From Asparagopsis taxiformis (lineage: Eukaryota; Rhodophyta; Florideophyceae; Bonnemaisoniales; Bonnemaisoniaceae), in assembly GCA_030407315.1 (NCBI GenBank), contig JALQPE010002716.1, forward strand, positions 26,466 through 90,465: a DNA stretch of 64,000 nt. The letters run 5' to 3'. Of this stretch, positions 12,226 through 24,130 are shown one piece after another. The position numbers were made by a program, and so were the translations under genes. How positions within the stretch are numbered: position 1 is the stretch's first letter; each line of letters begins with the position of its first letter. The notes beneath the pieces are model-generated. The model was given only the letters and a program-made list of their open reading frames with translations, was not told the origin of the DNA and searched no databases.

Positions 12226-15200
12226 ATGGAATGCAAGTATGAAGGGTGCTTCTACTACTGCGTAGATGCTTATGCGCTCGCGCTGCATGAGCGAACGTGT
12301 CGCTACCGTTTCAACCCCTCTCCCCAACATTTCAACAACGCTCGTGTCCCTGCCGTCACCCATGAGCCTGCTCGAAACGGCGACCATGATTCCCCGCAAC
12401 CCAGCTCCCCAGACCCAGAATCTGGTCGTGCTTCCTCCAGCGACTCACCCTGTGACGCTTCACTGCCACCAACCTCAACCCCCTCCCGCGCAGACCTCCT
12501 CGTGCAATCCCTCGCCGCCAGTCTCACAACCCTCGAGTACAAGGCCGGCGCTGGCCGCGTGAGCGAAGTCATCACCATCCTACAAGACCCCGCATTCTCC
12601 CTAGAAAAGTTCAACAGCGCCGTTCGCACCGTAGAAGAATGTCGCCACGTTACCGCTTCCATGGTCGAAACACATTTCCGCACCGAAGGTTACAAGAGCC
12701 ACATCATTCCAGACAAAACTGGTAAGTACTCGGCACAGCTGTACCTCCGCGACCCAGTCGACATGCTCCGCAGGCAGTTAGCACTGGCTAACGACCAAAA
12801 TACTCTCTTCCACCCCTCCCCACAGACCGCCCCAGACGGCACCGCAATATTTTCTCATCCCCTACACACAGAATTCGCGAAAACGCTGCACCAGGTTACT
12901 AGACAGCGCGTGCAGCTCTCGGAAGATCCACAGGTCGTATGGGCAGAGGAAAATGATCCCACCGCTTCCTCCTTTGCCGGCCTCCTCCAAGTGTACTCCG
13001 ACAAGAGCAGCACAAGCCTCAAGAGCTCCGCAATCGTCGCATACCCCATACACGTCACACTGCTCAACTTCTCCGCCCCCCTCCGTCGCCACTGCATCCG
13101 TACCGGCCTCACCATCGTCGGGTATCTTCCGTACATTGTTAACCCTTCGTCCAACGCCTTGTTCGGTGATGAAATGCCGACAACCTCTAGTTCTGCTAGT
13201 CGCGCTCGCAAAATTGATATTCTTCATAAAGCACTCGAAAAAGTGTTTTCGTCCCTATCCACCGCGTTCTCTTCCGGGTTCCCCTGCACAGACTCCACTG
13301 CAACTGCCCGCCAATGCTTTCCCATCCTAGCCAATTATTGCTGCGACTTTCCAGAGGCCAAAGAGCTGTCATGCACTCGCAACAGCACTACCACCACACA
13401 TCCCTGCCACCGCTGCTACATCCCCGCCACTCAACTTGAATCCACCGCGCCACACCAGCCCCGCTCCCTCGATGATACACGCTCTGCACGCCAAGAGAGC
13501 GCTCAGGAGCATACAACTGCTCCGCTCGAAGCTCTCTCCCTCCTCGAACAACACTCTGTCCTCGAATCGACCGCTCTTTTACCCACCAACAGTCCCCTAG
13601 ACCCCTACAACATTTTCTCCTTCGAGCCTCTGCACAATCTCCACCTCGGCATCTCAAAGCTCATCAAACAGTGCATTGTCCACCGCCTCAGCTCCCCAGA
13701 CCTCACCCACCACTGCCTCCCATTCCGGGACACCTCGCACCTTCAAGAAGGTGAAAAAATCCATCCTCGCCGGCTCAAACAGCATTCTGTCCGCTATCGA
13801 ACGCGACTACTACATCACCGGTCTTCATGTCGACTTCTCCAAGGGTGAGAAGGGCACCAATTTGAACGGCCTCTTCACGGAGGACGGCATACGCGGCATG
13901 CTCGCAGCCAAAGACTATCACCATGTCGACATGGTGTTCCCTTTCATCGCAGCATTCATTGACACATGCTGTGACGAAGTAGATACAGCCCCCCTCACTT
14001 CCATCTGCACGCAATACTCTGACCTCGTCGCATGGGTCATGAAACGCGGTCGCATCAAGCACTGGACTGCCGCCGAACTAGAAAGCCTCCAGAACTCCAT
14101 TTCCTATTTCAAACAATCAATGCTCTCCACCCTCGGCCCATTCCACACCACAGGTCTCAAAACTTTCAAGTTCCATCTTCTAGACCATCTTCCCGGTGAC
14201 TTGCAGAGATATGGCGCCCTGGAACACATTGATGCAGGCCCCTACGAACACTCGCATCTTCTGTTCAAACAGAGTTATAGGAAAACCTCTCGAAGGCGCT
14301 CCACAGCCATGGAAGAGACTATTCGCCACATGGAATTCTCCTTGGCCACTCCAACTGGTCATACCCCATCGAACACATTGGGAAACGCACGCATGATATC
14401 GCCCACAGACGGTGCAGTACTCGTTCGCGACGGATTCACCGTTGCACTGCACGACTTTGCCTCCCTGCTGCCCGATGCAACCCTCCTCGTTGCAGATATC
14501 GACGGACAGCCCGATCCTGCCACTCTTTTGCCGCTGCACAACTCCTCGTTCCCGTCTGGCACCATAACGCTATTCCAGCAACTCGGTGACACAGCTGCAC
14601 AAGCGTTCCTCACCCTCGCTAGACTGCGCGCCACGGCAGAAGGCCCTCCAATACATGACATGGACATTTCCGTCACCGTGGTAAAGTCCGCCTACGTCAT
14701 GGGAGGGTACGTCCCAGATGCCGACGACTTTGACCCGCACAGTGGCATGCTTCGCCCCACAAACGTGTCGAGGCACAAGCAGCAGCGCGTCTTTGCAACT
14801 TCATCGTTCGGCCCCGCAAAGAGATCGCAGTACTCCTTTGTCGTCATCTCCGGAACTGCCGATGACTACAGAACCATATGGGTAGGGCGCGTCCTGGCAC
14901 TGGTACGCCTGCAGTCTCCAAACCTGTTTCAACCTGTAGAACTCGCTTTCGTTCAGTATATGACCTGCTTTGCCCCAAAAACCGCTGTGGAAAAATCACT
15001 TGGGTGCATTTGTTTAAAGTGGTCCACATGGGACCCGGACAACGGATCCGTTGACAGCAATGACACTGCATCCCACAGTGCAGGTGGTCCTTGGTTTGAC
15101 CTCATTCCTGCATCTACTATATCTGGCACCGTGCACATCGTACGAAGTAACTTTCCAGTCAAGCCATTTACGAAACAAATGCACTGGTCGGACCACCGTT

Positions 15201-15265
15201 TCTATCTCAACCGCTTCTACACCAACACTGATTACCAATTCACAGATGATAATGAAGAAGAATAA
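12226..15265 (+). pseudogene. Plavaka/CMC-type transposase with one frameshift
   Basis: Two long frames form one protein: 12226 to about 13740, then a +1 frame to the stop at 15263-15265 (the second frame has no ATG of its own). The N-terminus is a C2HC zinc finger (C3, C8, H21, C25). YSDKS with D259, then YPIHVTLLNF and GYLPYI, match the first catalytic block of Plavaka transposases. DFP (D374) with CHRC (394-397) matches the second, and HNLHLGISK follows. In the second frame AGPYEHSHLLFKQSY supplies the expected E/H-K-Y block. The start at 12226 is preferred to ATG 12040 because it opens directly into the zinc finger. The break lies between about 13680 and 13740; both halves are otherwise intact, so it could be recent decay, an assembly error or recoding. 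It is convergent with the next gene, 77 bp apart. Confidence 0.8.
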
Positions 15266-15342
15266 ATCTAAATCGCAGCACTCTATTGATAATGTACTAC
15301 ATGATAAACCTTCTAGTCAACGTCACATTTACTGCACTAATT

Positions 15343-17025
15343 TCAACCATCCTCCATTACGCCAAAACCGTTATCAGCAGTGGCTGCATGGCGCCGCTCC
15401 ATGCCCCCATACTGTGGGGCATTGATTTCGACATTCAGGTTTGCAGTCAGGTGTCCAGCATATGGGTCAACGACGAAAAGTTCTGCGCCAATTAGTCCTT
15501 GCGCAATCACACAATCCATTACAGCACCGAGGTTTGACGTAATATGCGATTGAATCCAATCCTCGGACACTAGAACAAGTGATGAGCAGCGGTTTACATC
15601 ATCAACGACATGAACAATTCCAGACCCCTCTCCGCTTTGCCACACTTCAACAGCCTCTCTCGTCACAGTACGGCTTGCAAACACATGCCGTGACTGTGCA
15701 CTAGTCCGCTGTTCGCTCTCGACAACGTCCGTTTCTTCCCTTGCTTGCGAGCCTTGGAGACAAGACATGCAGTACACCACCATACCAACTAATTGCTGAA
15801 AAGCTACCCCCACATATTGACTGTACCGCCTTGTAAACTCCTTCTGCCGTGCACCTCCTTTCCCCTTCGGTTCATCCAAACACTCCACAGTAGTCACTAG
15901 CCAAGCATCCAGGCGCGCCAGCGTTAGTATGCTCGTCTCTATGTCCATTACTTGTTCTGGTCGTATCGAATAACCCCTGAAGATGTCCAGCACATTCACA
16001 GCTACTCGGTTGTTAAACCATGCATCACCATTCACTTCCATTTCGAAGCTGTCAGGAACCAAGCCTTTGCTGTATCGCAGCTCTGAGAACGGTGCCGTTC
16101 GCCACCTCCCCATATCCAAATCACCGTTACTTTCCCGTTTCAAAAGCTTCTCAGACGCTTCGCGCTTTTGTTCCTCTCGCTCGTCCATCTCAGCTCGCGT
16201 CGTCAGCATCGTGCATCTAGACATTAATTTCGTGTACCCCAGCGAACCGAACAATCTGTCCCTCGCATTACGCTTCCGTGCACTCATCACGTCGGACAGT
16301 TTCTGCGTCACCTTCACTTTCAATTCCTTGCTCCCCGCCACAGCCTCTTGACAGCACACACGCTGCTCCTCATCGGAAAACACATCACACCACGGACTTT
16401 GACGCAGTACGTGTCGCACCAAGTCATTCAGCAGATCACTCTCGTCCCTGTACGAAGGTGTATACCACTGCAGATTCTTGATGATATAGCCCGGAGGGGT
16501 AGCAATATATCCTACACCGTTTTCGCTCCAAAGTGCCCCTTCTACCGGCTCTACCTCGATGGTACGTCCAGTCCAACGTCTCTGCGTTTGTTCCGCTATA
16601 GGGTCCAGCTCCATAGTCTCGTTCTTGCACCACTTTGTCAGGTTTTCCTCAACCGCCCTAAGAACTCCAAGGTATTTCACAGGAATGGCTTTCTGTATTT
16701 TCGACTTACCGCCACCGTGATCACTGATTCTACCTGTTCTCGCAATTGCAGTAAGGCTGGCATTTTCCGCCTGCAGAGTCTTCACCTTAGCCTCCAACGC
16801 AACAATCTCCGTGGTGAGCGCCTTGTTTGCTATGTCCTGGCTAAACACTTTTTTTTCCAGCTCCGCGATCTTCTTCTTCTGCGCATTGATGCGACTCGCC
16901 ATTAAATCGATGGATTCCGGCGGATGCAACCTCTCTGCCCTCACCGTCCCCCCATCTCCCACGCTATCGGGAATATGATGTCCTCCATCGCCAATAGCCT
17001 GACGTCGCGGGGGCGTTACGCGCAT
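15343..17025 (-). CDS. Coiled-coil protein, probable partner gene of the Plavaka-like element
   Basis: The frame from ATG 17025 gives about 560 aa. Residues around 40-92 form a clear coiled coil (KKKIAELEKKVFSQ and following heptads), followed by KSKIQKAIPVKYLGVL, a mixed alpha region with WCKNETMELD, and a Glu/Arg-rich section. No enzyme motif is recognised. The true 5' end may lie farther upstream: 17154-17411 holds another good minus-strand frame starting MGLDRGKRARRDSEHH, and a GTAATG just after CAG near 17175 could be a splice donor joining the two. The gene converges on the transposase, is equally GC-rich, and is probably the accessory gene of the same element. Confidence 0.65.
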   Translation of the reverse strand: MRVTPPRRQAIGDGGHHIPDSVGDGGTVRAERLHPPESIDLMASRINAQKKKIAELEKKVFSQDIANKALTTEIVALEAKVKTLQAENASLTAIARTGRISDHGGGKSKIQKAIPVKYLGVLRAVEENLTKWCKNETMELDPIAEQTQRRWTGRTIEVEPVEGALWSENGVGYIATPPGYIIKNLQWYTPSYRDESDLLNDLVRHVLRQSPWCDVFSDEEQRVCCQEAVAGSKELKVKVTQKLSDVMSARKRNARDRLFGSLGYTKLMSRCTMLTTRAEMDEREEQKREASEKLLKRESNGDLDMGRWRTAPFSELRYSKGLVPDSFEMEVNGDAWFNNRVAVNVLDIFRGYSIRPEQVMDIETSILTLARLDAWLVTTVECLDEPKGKGGARQKEFTRRYSQYVGVAFQQLVGMVVYCMSCLQGSQAREETDVVESEQRTSAQSRHVFASRTVTREAVEVWQSGEGSGIVHVVDDVNRCSSLVLVSEDWIQSHITSNLGAVMDCVIAQGLIGAELFVVDPYAGHLTANLNVEINAPQYGGMERRHAATADNGFGVMEDG

Positions 17026-17153
17026 ATTTGGCACCAATGACAGTCTGTTGTGACGAGGCCCGCACTCCGGCTGCTCTCTCCCCTCAGTACCACCTGACCG
17101 CCGATGATAGTTGGCATCCTGTGAACGTTGCTCAGAAACAACATCCCTTGCCG

Positions 17154-17411
17154 CTATCCTCGGGTCCTGACTGCATTACCTGCTGGGGCTGATGTACTCG
17201 GCATAGTTGGCGCAGTGGGGGTCACAGCCTCCAGTGTCTCGGGAACCCCCGGCTGGGACTCCGTCTGCAGCACCTCCGCATCTGCCAACCCGGGAGGAAC
17301 TACCTTTGCCATAGCACTCTGCCGCAATTCCAACATGTTTTGAGCCACTATCATGTCATCATCATGATGTTCACTGTCCCTGCGAGCACGCTTGCCTCGG
17401 TCAAGCCCCAT
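17154..17411 (-). CDS. Possible upstream exon of the coiled-coil gene
   Basis: From ATG 17411 the frame encodes a basic, NLS-like start (GKRARRDSEHHDDD) and a Pro/Thr-rich tail. The same frame is open upstream to about 17565 (QSRAKKRSGPTG, RKTDRRRTG) without an ATG, then hits two stops close to the border of the putative giant element. It differs in frame from the gene at 15343-17025, so an intron or frameshift is needed. The 5' end may have been cut off by the insertion at about 17.59 kb. Confidence 0.4.
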   Translation of the reverse strand: MGLDRGKRARRDSEHHDDDMIVAQNMLELRQSAMAKVVPPGLADAEVLQTESQPGVPETLEAVTPTAPTMPSTSAPAGNAVRTRG

Positions 17412-17589
17412 CTCTCTCCGCGCCGTTCCTCCTTCCTCACTTTCTCGCTGCGGATCCCCAGTTCTGCGCCGGTCCGTCTTGCGACTACCGGACCGCGGTT
17501 CAATGCTGCCGGTAGGCCCAGACCGCTTCTTCGCACGGGATTGTCGGGCACTCGATACAGCAGCTCACTACTGTGTCTGAAATCGGGCC

Positions 17590-18780
17590 TGGGGCAGTAC
17601 TGTACGGCAGTAAAATTTACTGCCTGAGGCAGTAAAATTTAGTACTGTAAAAATATAAATTAATGCCCTACTTGCCGGCAGTACAGTGCACTGCCCGGAG
17701 GCAGTGGCCATGTGCTGCCGACGGCAGTAGAAAGTACTGCCTGGATGTATGAGGTGAGGCAGTGGTGGGAGGCAGTGATAGTTGCTGGATTTAGATTGTC
17801 TTTCTGGCAGTGATTTGTGCTACATTGGCCTGTAAAATAAAGTAGTATATTGTGCTGACTTGGGCAGCACGGGGAGGGAGTAAAATATGCTGTCCAGGAA
17901 TATGGCCCACGGCAGTACTATTTGGTGGCGTGGGATGCACCGTGTGGCAGTAGAAGCTAGTGTTTCCGGCAGCGTTCTGTGCTGGCTGCGGGCCCGAATG
18001 ACGGCAGCACATTTTGCTATATTTAGGTAGTGCCCCGATGTACTGTATGATACTGCCTGCAGGTCATGGCAGAGGCAGAGAAATGTACTGTATTCTATTA
18101 TTGGACAAAGCAGTAATTTCTGCTGCTGTGTGGTGCTGCTTTTTTTTGTACTTACAGGTAGTGACAAGTCTATGTTCTGGCAGTAGAGTAATGCAGTGGA
18201 ATATGATGACAGCAGACATGCTTCGAGGCTGTGTATTCTACTGCCTGTGGAAGCGAGTGGGGACAGTAAATTATGATGTCTGACGAAATGTGTGAAAGCA
18301 ATGAAATGAGGTGCTGATAGTCTCTGGGAAAAGCTGCCTGATAGTACTGCTTTATGATACGAAAAGTGCTACCGTACCGTGCTACTTGCCGTGGTGGAAA
18401 GTGCTGCCGTGCTCTACTACTTGCGTATGTGTAAATCACTGCCACGCTGTACTGCTCCAGGATATGTGAATTGCTGCCCCACAGCACTACAAAAAGTAGT
18501 AGATTTTGATGTATTATAGAGCTGTCCAGATCAGCGTAAAGTACTGTCTGATAGTGTTGTACTCGACAGGGGCATAGGACAGTACCAGTTACTGCCTGTG
18601 GCAGTGCAGTGTACTACCTGGAAGTGCTACCTGTGGCAGTACATTTCACTACCTGGAACTAGTGCTTGAGACAGTACAATTTACTGCCGGGAAGTCTATA
18701 CTGAACCAGTAAATTGTAGTGCCTGGCGGTACTGACTCGGACAGAACGGGAAAGTAGTAGAATATGATGCCTAGGGTAAT
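17590..18780. repeat. Left subterminal tract of GGCAGTA/TACTGCC repeats
   Basis: Dozens of degenerate GGCAGTA and TACTGCC words occur in both orientations at 20-45 base spacing, densest at the left (a palindrome TTTACTGCCTGAGGCAGTAA at 17616-17635) and decaying rightwards. Such subterminal arrays are typical transposase-binding regions in CACTA-type elements. The right-hand counterpart is at 42960-43335. Confidence 0.7.
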
Positions 18781-20174
18781 ACTTTCTAGTGCCTACAATT
18801 GATGTTCAGGACGATAGAATGAGGTGGAAATGCCATTCCAGCCGCATGTTCAGGCATCTGGCTACGAAATGTCGGGCAGAATGGAGTATCTCTCTCGGTG
18901 GTCTTCATAGAAGTGTGTAGGGATAACCAAGTGTGATCTAAAAGGATGTCAGAATTTTTATGTAGCAAGGACAACGATGCCTGAAGGAATGTTTCAGTTC
19001 TATCATTAGACTAGACTACTCATTAAATCGAACTATCGTATCTAAAATCTTACTATCTCTACAACCAGGACTATTGTGCAAGCAAATCGAGTTCCTCGCT
19101 GTTTCAAAACTACATGTGATGTTCAGACAGGAGGGAAATAAACACCATTACAGATGATTTGCAACAGGTTAGCAATCGGATATAGAAAAGTATTGTAAAG
19201 GATGAGAAGAACATGAGTATGAATGGAATGAACAAACTTACCATCATTGAACTATTTTTGCGTGCAAAGGTATTGGTTGTAGGTTGGAATGACGAAAGCT
19301 TGCAAGCTTTCGTCATTCCAACCTATAACCAATACCTATGCCAGAATCATTTGCAATCAATAGACTAGAATAGGATCAGCGAAGAACGATATTTATGGTT
19401 AGTGCACTATCTTTCATGGAAAGCATGTGGAAAGAAATGAGAGAGGGGAAAGATACCTACTCGACAACGTACCAGCCTTACCTGTCATCTTCATGATAAC
19501 CGGATGATGAAATGGTCCTATACGTCGCGCATCAACAGCCTTAAATAGACAGCTCATCCACTCATAATGACCTCGTCGTAACTGGAAGGCAGATGATTTG
19601 GCAGACGATGATGTGGCAGATGATTTGGCAGCGGATGATCTGTCAAATTTTCTGGACGTGATAAATTAGCAGAAATAGAAATCATGCCCCTACGCAATGT
19701 CAAACCAACCTAAAAGTCTTGGTATTGATGTTTAGCTGCATACTGAAGGAGAAACATCGAATAAATGCTGTAAATTAGAGTAGTAGACAATCCGAAAGAG
19801 AATTGCAACCGTGTTCTCATCTATATATAGTTTATTACCATAACAAGATTACTATTGAGGCCTATTATACCATGTACTGAAGCTAAATTGTAAATGATTC
19901 GTGTATTTCATTCAGAAAAGGAAGCAGGAATCGTTGGAGGCATTAAAGATCGCTGAAGAACCCAACATGGGAAATCAAGTCACCTGTTCCTTGAGTTAGG
20001 TAGGACACTATTCAGTGTGAAGTTTTCGATAAGATGTAACGGTAAGAAAATATAGGTACTATAAACTATTACAGTGGCCTGGTTAAAAAGAGACGGATAC
20101 CATCTCATTAGTTGCCTACTAGTTGACATTAATCTACAATTTGTGCAAAGTTCTCTCGAATCCAAAGAGAAGAG
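18781..20174. other. Non-coding leader before the large transposase
   Basis: AT-rich, with no gene supported. It contains the near-perfect palindrome at 19269-19336 and a small degenerate GCAGATGATTTG repeat at 19585-19650. Confidence 0.4.
19269..19336. repeat. 68-bp near-perfect palindrome
   Basis: The two 34-base arms are inverted copies with one mismatch pair, centred on AAGCTTGCAAGCTT at 19302/19303, with no loop. It lies about 0.9 kb upstream of the transposase start. Confidence 0.9.
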
Positions 20175-23100
20175 ATGAAACGAACAGCTGTTCGGAAGAA
20201 AGGTACACCTCGAAGAACCCGGAGAAGGTTTGAATCATTGCCAATCCCATACGAAAGTGGGACAAGGCACGAAAATGGGGAAACCCCGCTAGTTTCGAAC
20301 GAAACATTCGAGGTTCACGCCGATATACCGGACGAAAACGTCGGAAAAGCATCTGCTGAAGACGAGAATATTTCTAGTGGCAATGGAGAAGAGCACATTG
20401 CATTTTTTGAGGCTGGAAAAGTTACGAGAGAAGAAGAAACTATAGGCTCTGAGGAAAGCTCGGCCGAGAGCTGTGATGACCACGACGGAGAAGAGGCAGC
20501 GGAAGATGACCGCAGACTTGTGGATAAACTGCTGACCTGGCCAGTATTCTCTGCAATAATATTGCTTAGTGGAACGCTACGGATGAAACGCAAGGACTAT
20601 GAAGGTATGCGTGAGATGTCTAATTTCAAGCGGGACATTTCGGATCAAGCACCTAGCGACTCGTACATGAGGAAAGTCATTTTACCGTTCATTCTGAAAA
20701 CATGTTTCCCACAAAGCATGGATACAACGTGTGAAATAGATGTAACAAAAAGCGGCTCTAGGCTTGGAAAGATGTCTCCAGGACTGTCTAGTAGCCGTAG
20801 AGCTCATTGTACTACATCGGTACGAGTCGTGCTACCGAGCACATGGGCGGAAAGGGATATACAGACCGGACCCATTCTGGACTGCATAAAGTCTAGTAAA
20901 AGGGATAGTAGTGATGAAAGAGAAGATGAAGCATATCAAATTGCTTCAGAAAGTATTGAAAACTCTTTCATTGTCAAATGCCGTTCAGCTGTTCTGAATG
21001 ACCCATTCCATCGCATTTCGGTAAGTGCATCAGATCATGACGGTCACAAGATGCACAGAAAGGTATACGCCCGACATGGAGACGAGTTGAGGATCATATG
21101 TATGCCGACGACAAATCAAGAGGCCCTGGTGGCTAAGCTGGGAGGAGCCAGAACGAAACAGGGAAAGAACATCGAAACTGGAAAGAATTCTAGGAGCAGA
21201 AGAAGTTTTACAGCAAGGAGTGACTGGAGAATTGAAGCTATCATCATTGCAAGTTATCTTGCAACCGGAGAAGAACAACAAGAATCAAATATGGAAGATG
21301 TGATAGACCCGCAAATCGATGCAATGGAAGAAACTGAGAAAAGAAATGCGAGGCGTGTCGTCTCCACCACAACGCTCGACGGAGAACATTGCAACAATGA
21401 TATTCGGGCAGGTGACGCTATCACTCTGTTTCGGCCAAAAAGTAAGTCTGATGGGAGCACATTTGAAGAGTTACTACTCGTGAACAGACATCTGAAAAAG
21501 GGACGCTCTGAACATGCGACTTTTCTCATTTGCTCCACAAGGGGAGCAACTGGGCAGCTACATCGCGAACAAATTCGGGTGAAAGACGTCCAGCTCATAG
21601 GAGCTCCAGACAAGAGGTCTAGATGGCACCCCGGCTCTAAACGTATGGATGCCTGCAGTGAGGGGAATCTTTCAGATGGCAGGAAATATATCGTATACCG
21701 ATTTCTGCTATATGCTGATGACTTCCAGCCGTTCACAAGCCGGAAAGGAAGTTTTGGTGGCTGCTATATGCTTCCATTAGGCATACAGCCAAGCAAGAGA
21801 GAAAGCTTCCACGCAGTCCGCGTTCTTGGATTCGTTCCCCCGGGAGTTTCAACAAATGTTGTAATTGAGAGAGTTGTACCCGACATTGTGAAGGGAAGTA
21901 CAGACGGTTTTCCAGCGAAAGATGCAAATGGAGAAGATGTGGTCATATTCCTGGATCCTGTTGGATTTATCGGAGATTACCCAGCTGTTTCGCATACTCT
22001 GGATGTCCGTGGTCACACCAGTAATACACCATGCCATAGCTGCATTTTCGAAAAGCAAGATATGAGCAGCAGTGGAGGTTCACGAAATGCATACACAGCA
22101 TTGCTAAACAGTCAGATGAGTACGCATGCCCGAGGAATGCACCGAAACAAGCTTGTGAGGGAAGTCGCATCGCAAGATCAGCTCAAAGTTCTTGGACTAA
22201 GCCTAGATCCGATTGAGAATAAGGCACTCCATAATTTGAGTGAATCCCTTAATCGTGTGCGGAGAGGAGTTCCTACAAACGAAGAAGGAGTTCCAGTTGT
22301 TCCTTGTCAATTCGATCCATATCGCTCTGCTGTAGTTGCCCCAGACCATCTGCTCTCCGGACTGGCTCAAGATGTGATGAATGCCACAATCACCGCAGCA
22401 ACACCTGTACTTCGAAATGTTGCGGAAACAGTTCTACTGAATACCCTCCGAATGTTCTGTTTGAGTAGTCAGAGTCAGGTATTCGGGCAGAACTACCTAT
22501 TATCGATGAACATGAGCGATATATTCGCTGTTCTCGTTGTAGCTCCCCAAGCATTTTATTCGGCATTTCGTATCGTCATCGGGAACTCTTGGGACGGGTA
22601 TGAAAAACTTGAACGTATTCTTCGTTTGCTGAAAAAGTTTCAAATGGTTGTTGCCAGCATTCGATTCATCCCAACATGGTGGATAGATGGACTTGAGTCA
22701 ACCAGGAGGTTCGAGGCCGAGAATGGCGGACGTCATGACCACATTCTAGCTCTTGTTTCAGACTATATGAAAGAACTGCATGAGGTATGCAAGAAGGATC
22801 CTATTGCAATGAAACATCTGGACAAACCGAACATGCATCGGTTGATAGAATTTTGCGTACATACATTACCAGCTTTTGGAGCTGCGAAACATGTGGAAGA
22901 GCTTTTATTCGAGAGAATGCACCAGCCTCTTAAAAGAGGGGTTCGAAACTCGAACCATAAGAATGAACATCTGTCATCAATGGAGCTCATCATGGCCGAT
23001 GACTGGCTCGCACGAATAGCCATCACGCTGGGTGCGGTAGGTCACAATACAAAACAATGGACGTCTGCCGATTGCAGACGCGTGTATTTTGCACTAGGAA

Positions 23101-23876
23101 AAGGAATTTCGGAGAGTCCACATGCGACAGAAGAGGCAGCAAAAAGATGCTTCTTAAGTCCTGTATTCCATCTCATATCAGAGAGGAGCAGTACTATGGT
23201 GAGCACCCACTGTCCAATCACGCGGTGGCGAGGGGAATCTGTTGAAGACGCGAAAAATGTTCCGGCAGAAGAAACCGTCATGATGGCAAGGATACGTAAA
23301 GCTTCTGAAACTTTTCTCAGAACCAGACAGGTAAACGGGTCTCAACATGGTGAACGACTATGGTGGCTCACTGCTGCACAAAGAGTGCGCACTAGTCATG
23401 AGGGATCTGAGAGCGAATCGAGGTTAGGGCGTGCTGAACCTGGAAGCATCATTCAAGCAGTGTGCAAAGATGGATGGTATGATGCTGGTATAGTAGTACC
23501 CGCCCATAGCAGGACGAGCATGGAGGAATTCACATGTTCCAGACGTGTCCTTTTCGTCACATTGTCCTTTTTTATTGTGGTAGGGCAAGGAGAGGAGAAG
23601 AAGGCAAAGAAATGGAAGCAGAAAACTCCATATGCTGTCTGCATTCCCTTGACATGCACTGGAGACGGTATGTACCGGAAAGGTGGGAATGATACTATAG
23701 TTCACGTTGAAATGAACGACGGGGTCCGAGAAGTTTTGCACGTACATAACTGCGAGTCAGGAGTTTGTTCATACGATAGACAAAGTGGCATTGTAGAGCA
23801 CAATAGTGATATTCTTTCTGGTGGTGAAGTGAGCGTCTTAACTAGAGAAGATGGATACCCACCACGTTCAGCATAG
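20175..23876 (+). CDS. CMC (CACTA/Plavaka-like) DDE transposase, 1233 aa
   Basis: This is a single intact frame. The N-terminus is basic (RKKGTPRRTRRR), then acidic. LLYADDFQPF (D515, D516), followed by SFGGCYMLPLGI and VLGFVPPG, corresponds to the first catalytic block of CMC-superfamily transposases (compare YSDK in the 12.2-kb gene). FIGDYPAVSH (D601) and CHSC (620-623) match the second block with its zinc knuckle. PDHLLSGL is the HNLxLG-like block. VEELLFERMHQPLKRG supplies the candidate catalytic E913. The C-terminus is a basic/mixed tail. All blocks appear in the family order and there is no break, so it could be active. It lies at the left of the putative giant element and would be its mobilising enzyme. 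Confidence 0.75.
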   Translation: MKRTAVRKKGTPRRTRRRFESLPIPYESGTRHENGETPLVSNETFEVHADIPDENVGKASAEDENISSGNGEEHIAFFEAGKVTREEETIGSEESSAESCDDHDGEEAAEDDRRLVDKLLTWPVFSAIILLSGTLRMKRKDYEGMREMSNFKRDISDQAPSDSYMRKVILPFILKTCFPQSMDTTCEIDVTKSGSRLGKMSPGLSSSRRAHCTTSVRVVLPSTWAERDIQTGPILDCIKSSKRDSSDEREDEAYQIASESIENSFIVKCRSAVLNDPFHRISVSASDHDGHKMHRKVYARHGDELRIICMPTTNQEALVAKLGGARTKQGKNIETGKNSRSRRSFTARSDWRIEAIIIASYLATGEEQQESNMEDVIDPQIDAMEETEKRNARRVVSTTTLDGEHCNNDIRAGDAITLFRPKSKSDGSTFEELLLVNRHLKKGRSEHATFLICSTRGATGQLHREQIRVKDVQLIGAPDKRSRWHPGSKRMDACSEGNLSDGRKYIVYRFLLYADDFQPFTSRKGSFGGCYMLPLGIQPSKRESFHAVRVLGFVPPGVSTNVVIERVVPDIVKGSTDGFPAKDANGEDVVIFLDPVGFIGDYPAVSHTLDVRGHTSNTPCHSCIFEKQDMSSSGGSRNAYTALLNSQMSTHARGMHRNKLVREVASQDQLKVLGLSLDPIENKALHNLSESLNRVRRGVPTNEEGVPVVPCQFDPYRSAVVAPDHLLSGLAQDVMNATITAATPVLRNVAETVLLNTLRMFCLSSQSQVFGQNYLLSMNMSDIFAVLVVAPQAFYSAFRIVIGNSWDGYEKLERILRLLKKFQMVVASIRFIPTWWIDGLESTRRFEAENGGRHDHILALVSDYMKELHEVCKKDPIAMKHLDKPNMHRLIEFCVHTLPAFGAAKHVEELLFERMHQPLKRGVRNSNHKNEHLSSMELIMADDWLARIAITLGAVGHNTKQWTSADCRRVYFALGKGISESPHATEEAAKRCFLSPVFHLISERSSTMVSTHCPITRWRGESVEDAKNVPAEETVMMARIRKASETFLRTRQVNGSQHGERLWWLTAAQRVRTSHEGSESESRLGRAEPGSIIQAVCKDGWYDAGIVVPAHSRTSMEEFTCSRRVLFVTLSFFIVVGQGEEKKAKKWKQKTPYAVCIPLTCTGDGMYRKGGNDTIVHVEMNDGVREVLHVHNCESGVCSYDRQSGIVEHNSDILSGGEVSVLTREDGYPPRSA

Positions 23877-24130
23877 AGTGTTCCAGCACAGTGTTTAATA
23901 CATCAGTAAACTTTCGTAATTCATTTAGCAGCAGTCCTGATCAAGTCTTCCAACAAATGCTATACAAAATTTGTACATGTCGTTTGAAGAATAGTGTGGG
24001 ATTTTGTTCCATGCGCACAAATAAAGTGTGTTTTGCGAAGAGCGTACGCACTTACGTACGTATGATGCCATTGGTACTAGAGATGGAGCCGCGAGTTGCA
24101 GGACTCCTAGTTCCACAAAGTTGAGTTCGC

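Noticed and set aside
17590..18780. CRISPR-like array
   Set aside because: The repeats are short, degenerate, in both orientations and irregularly spaced, and the genome is eukaryotic.
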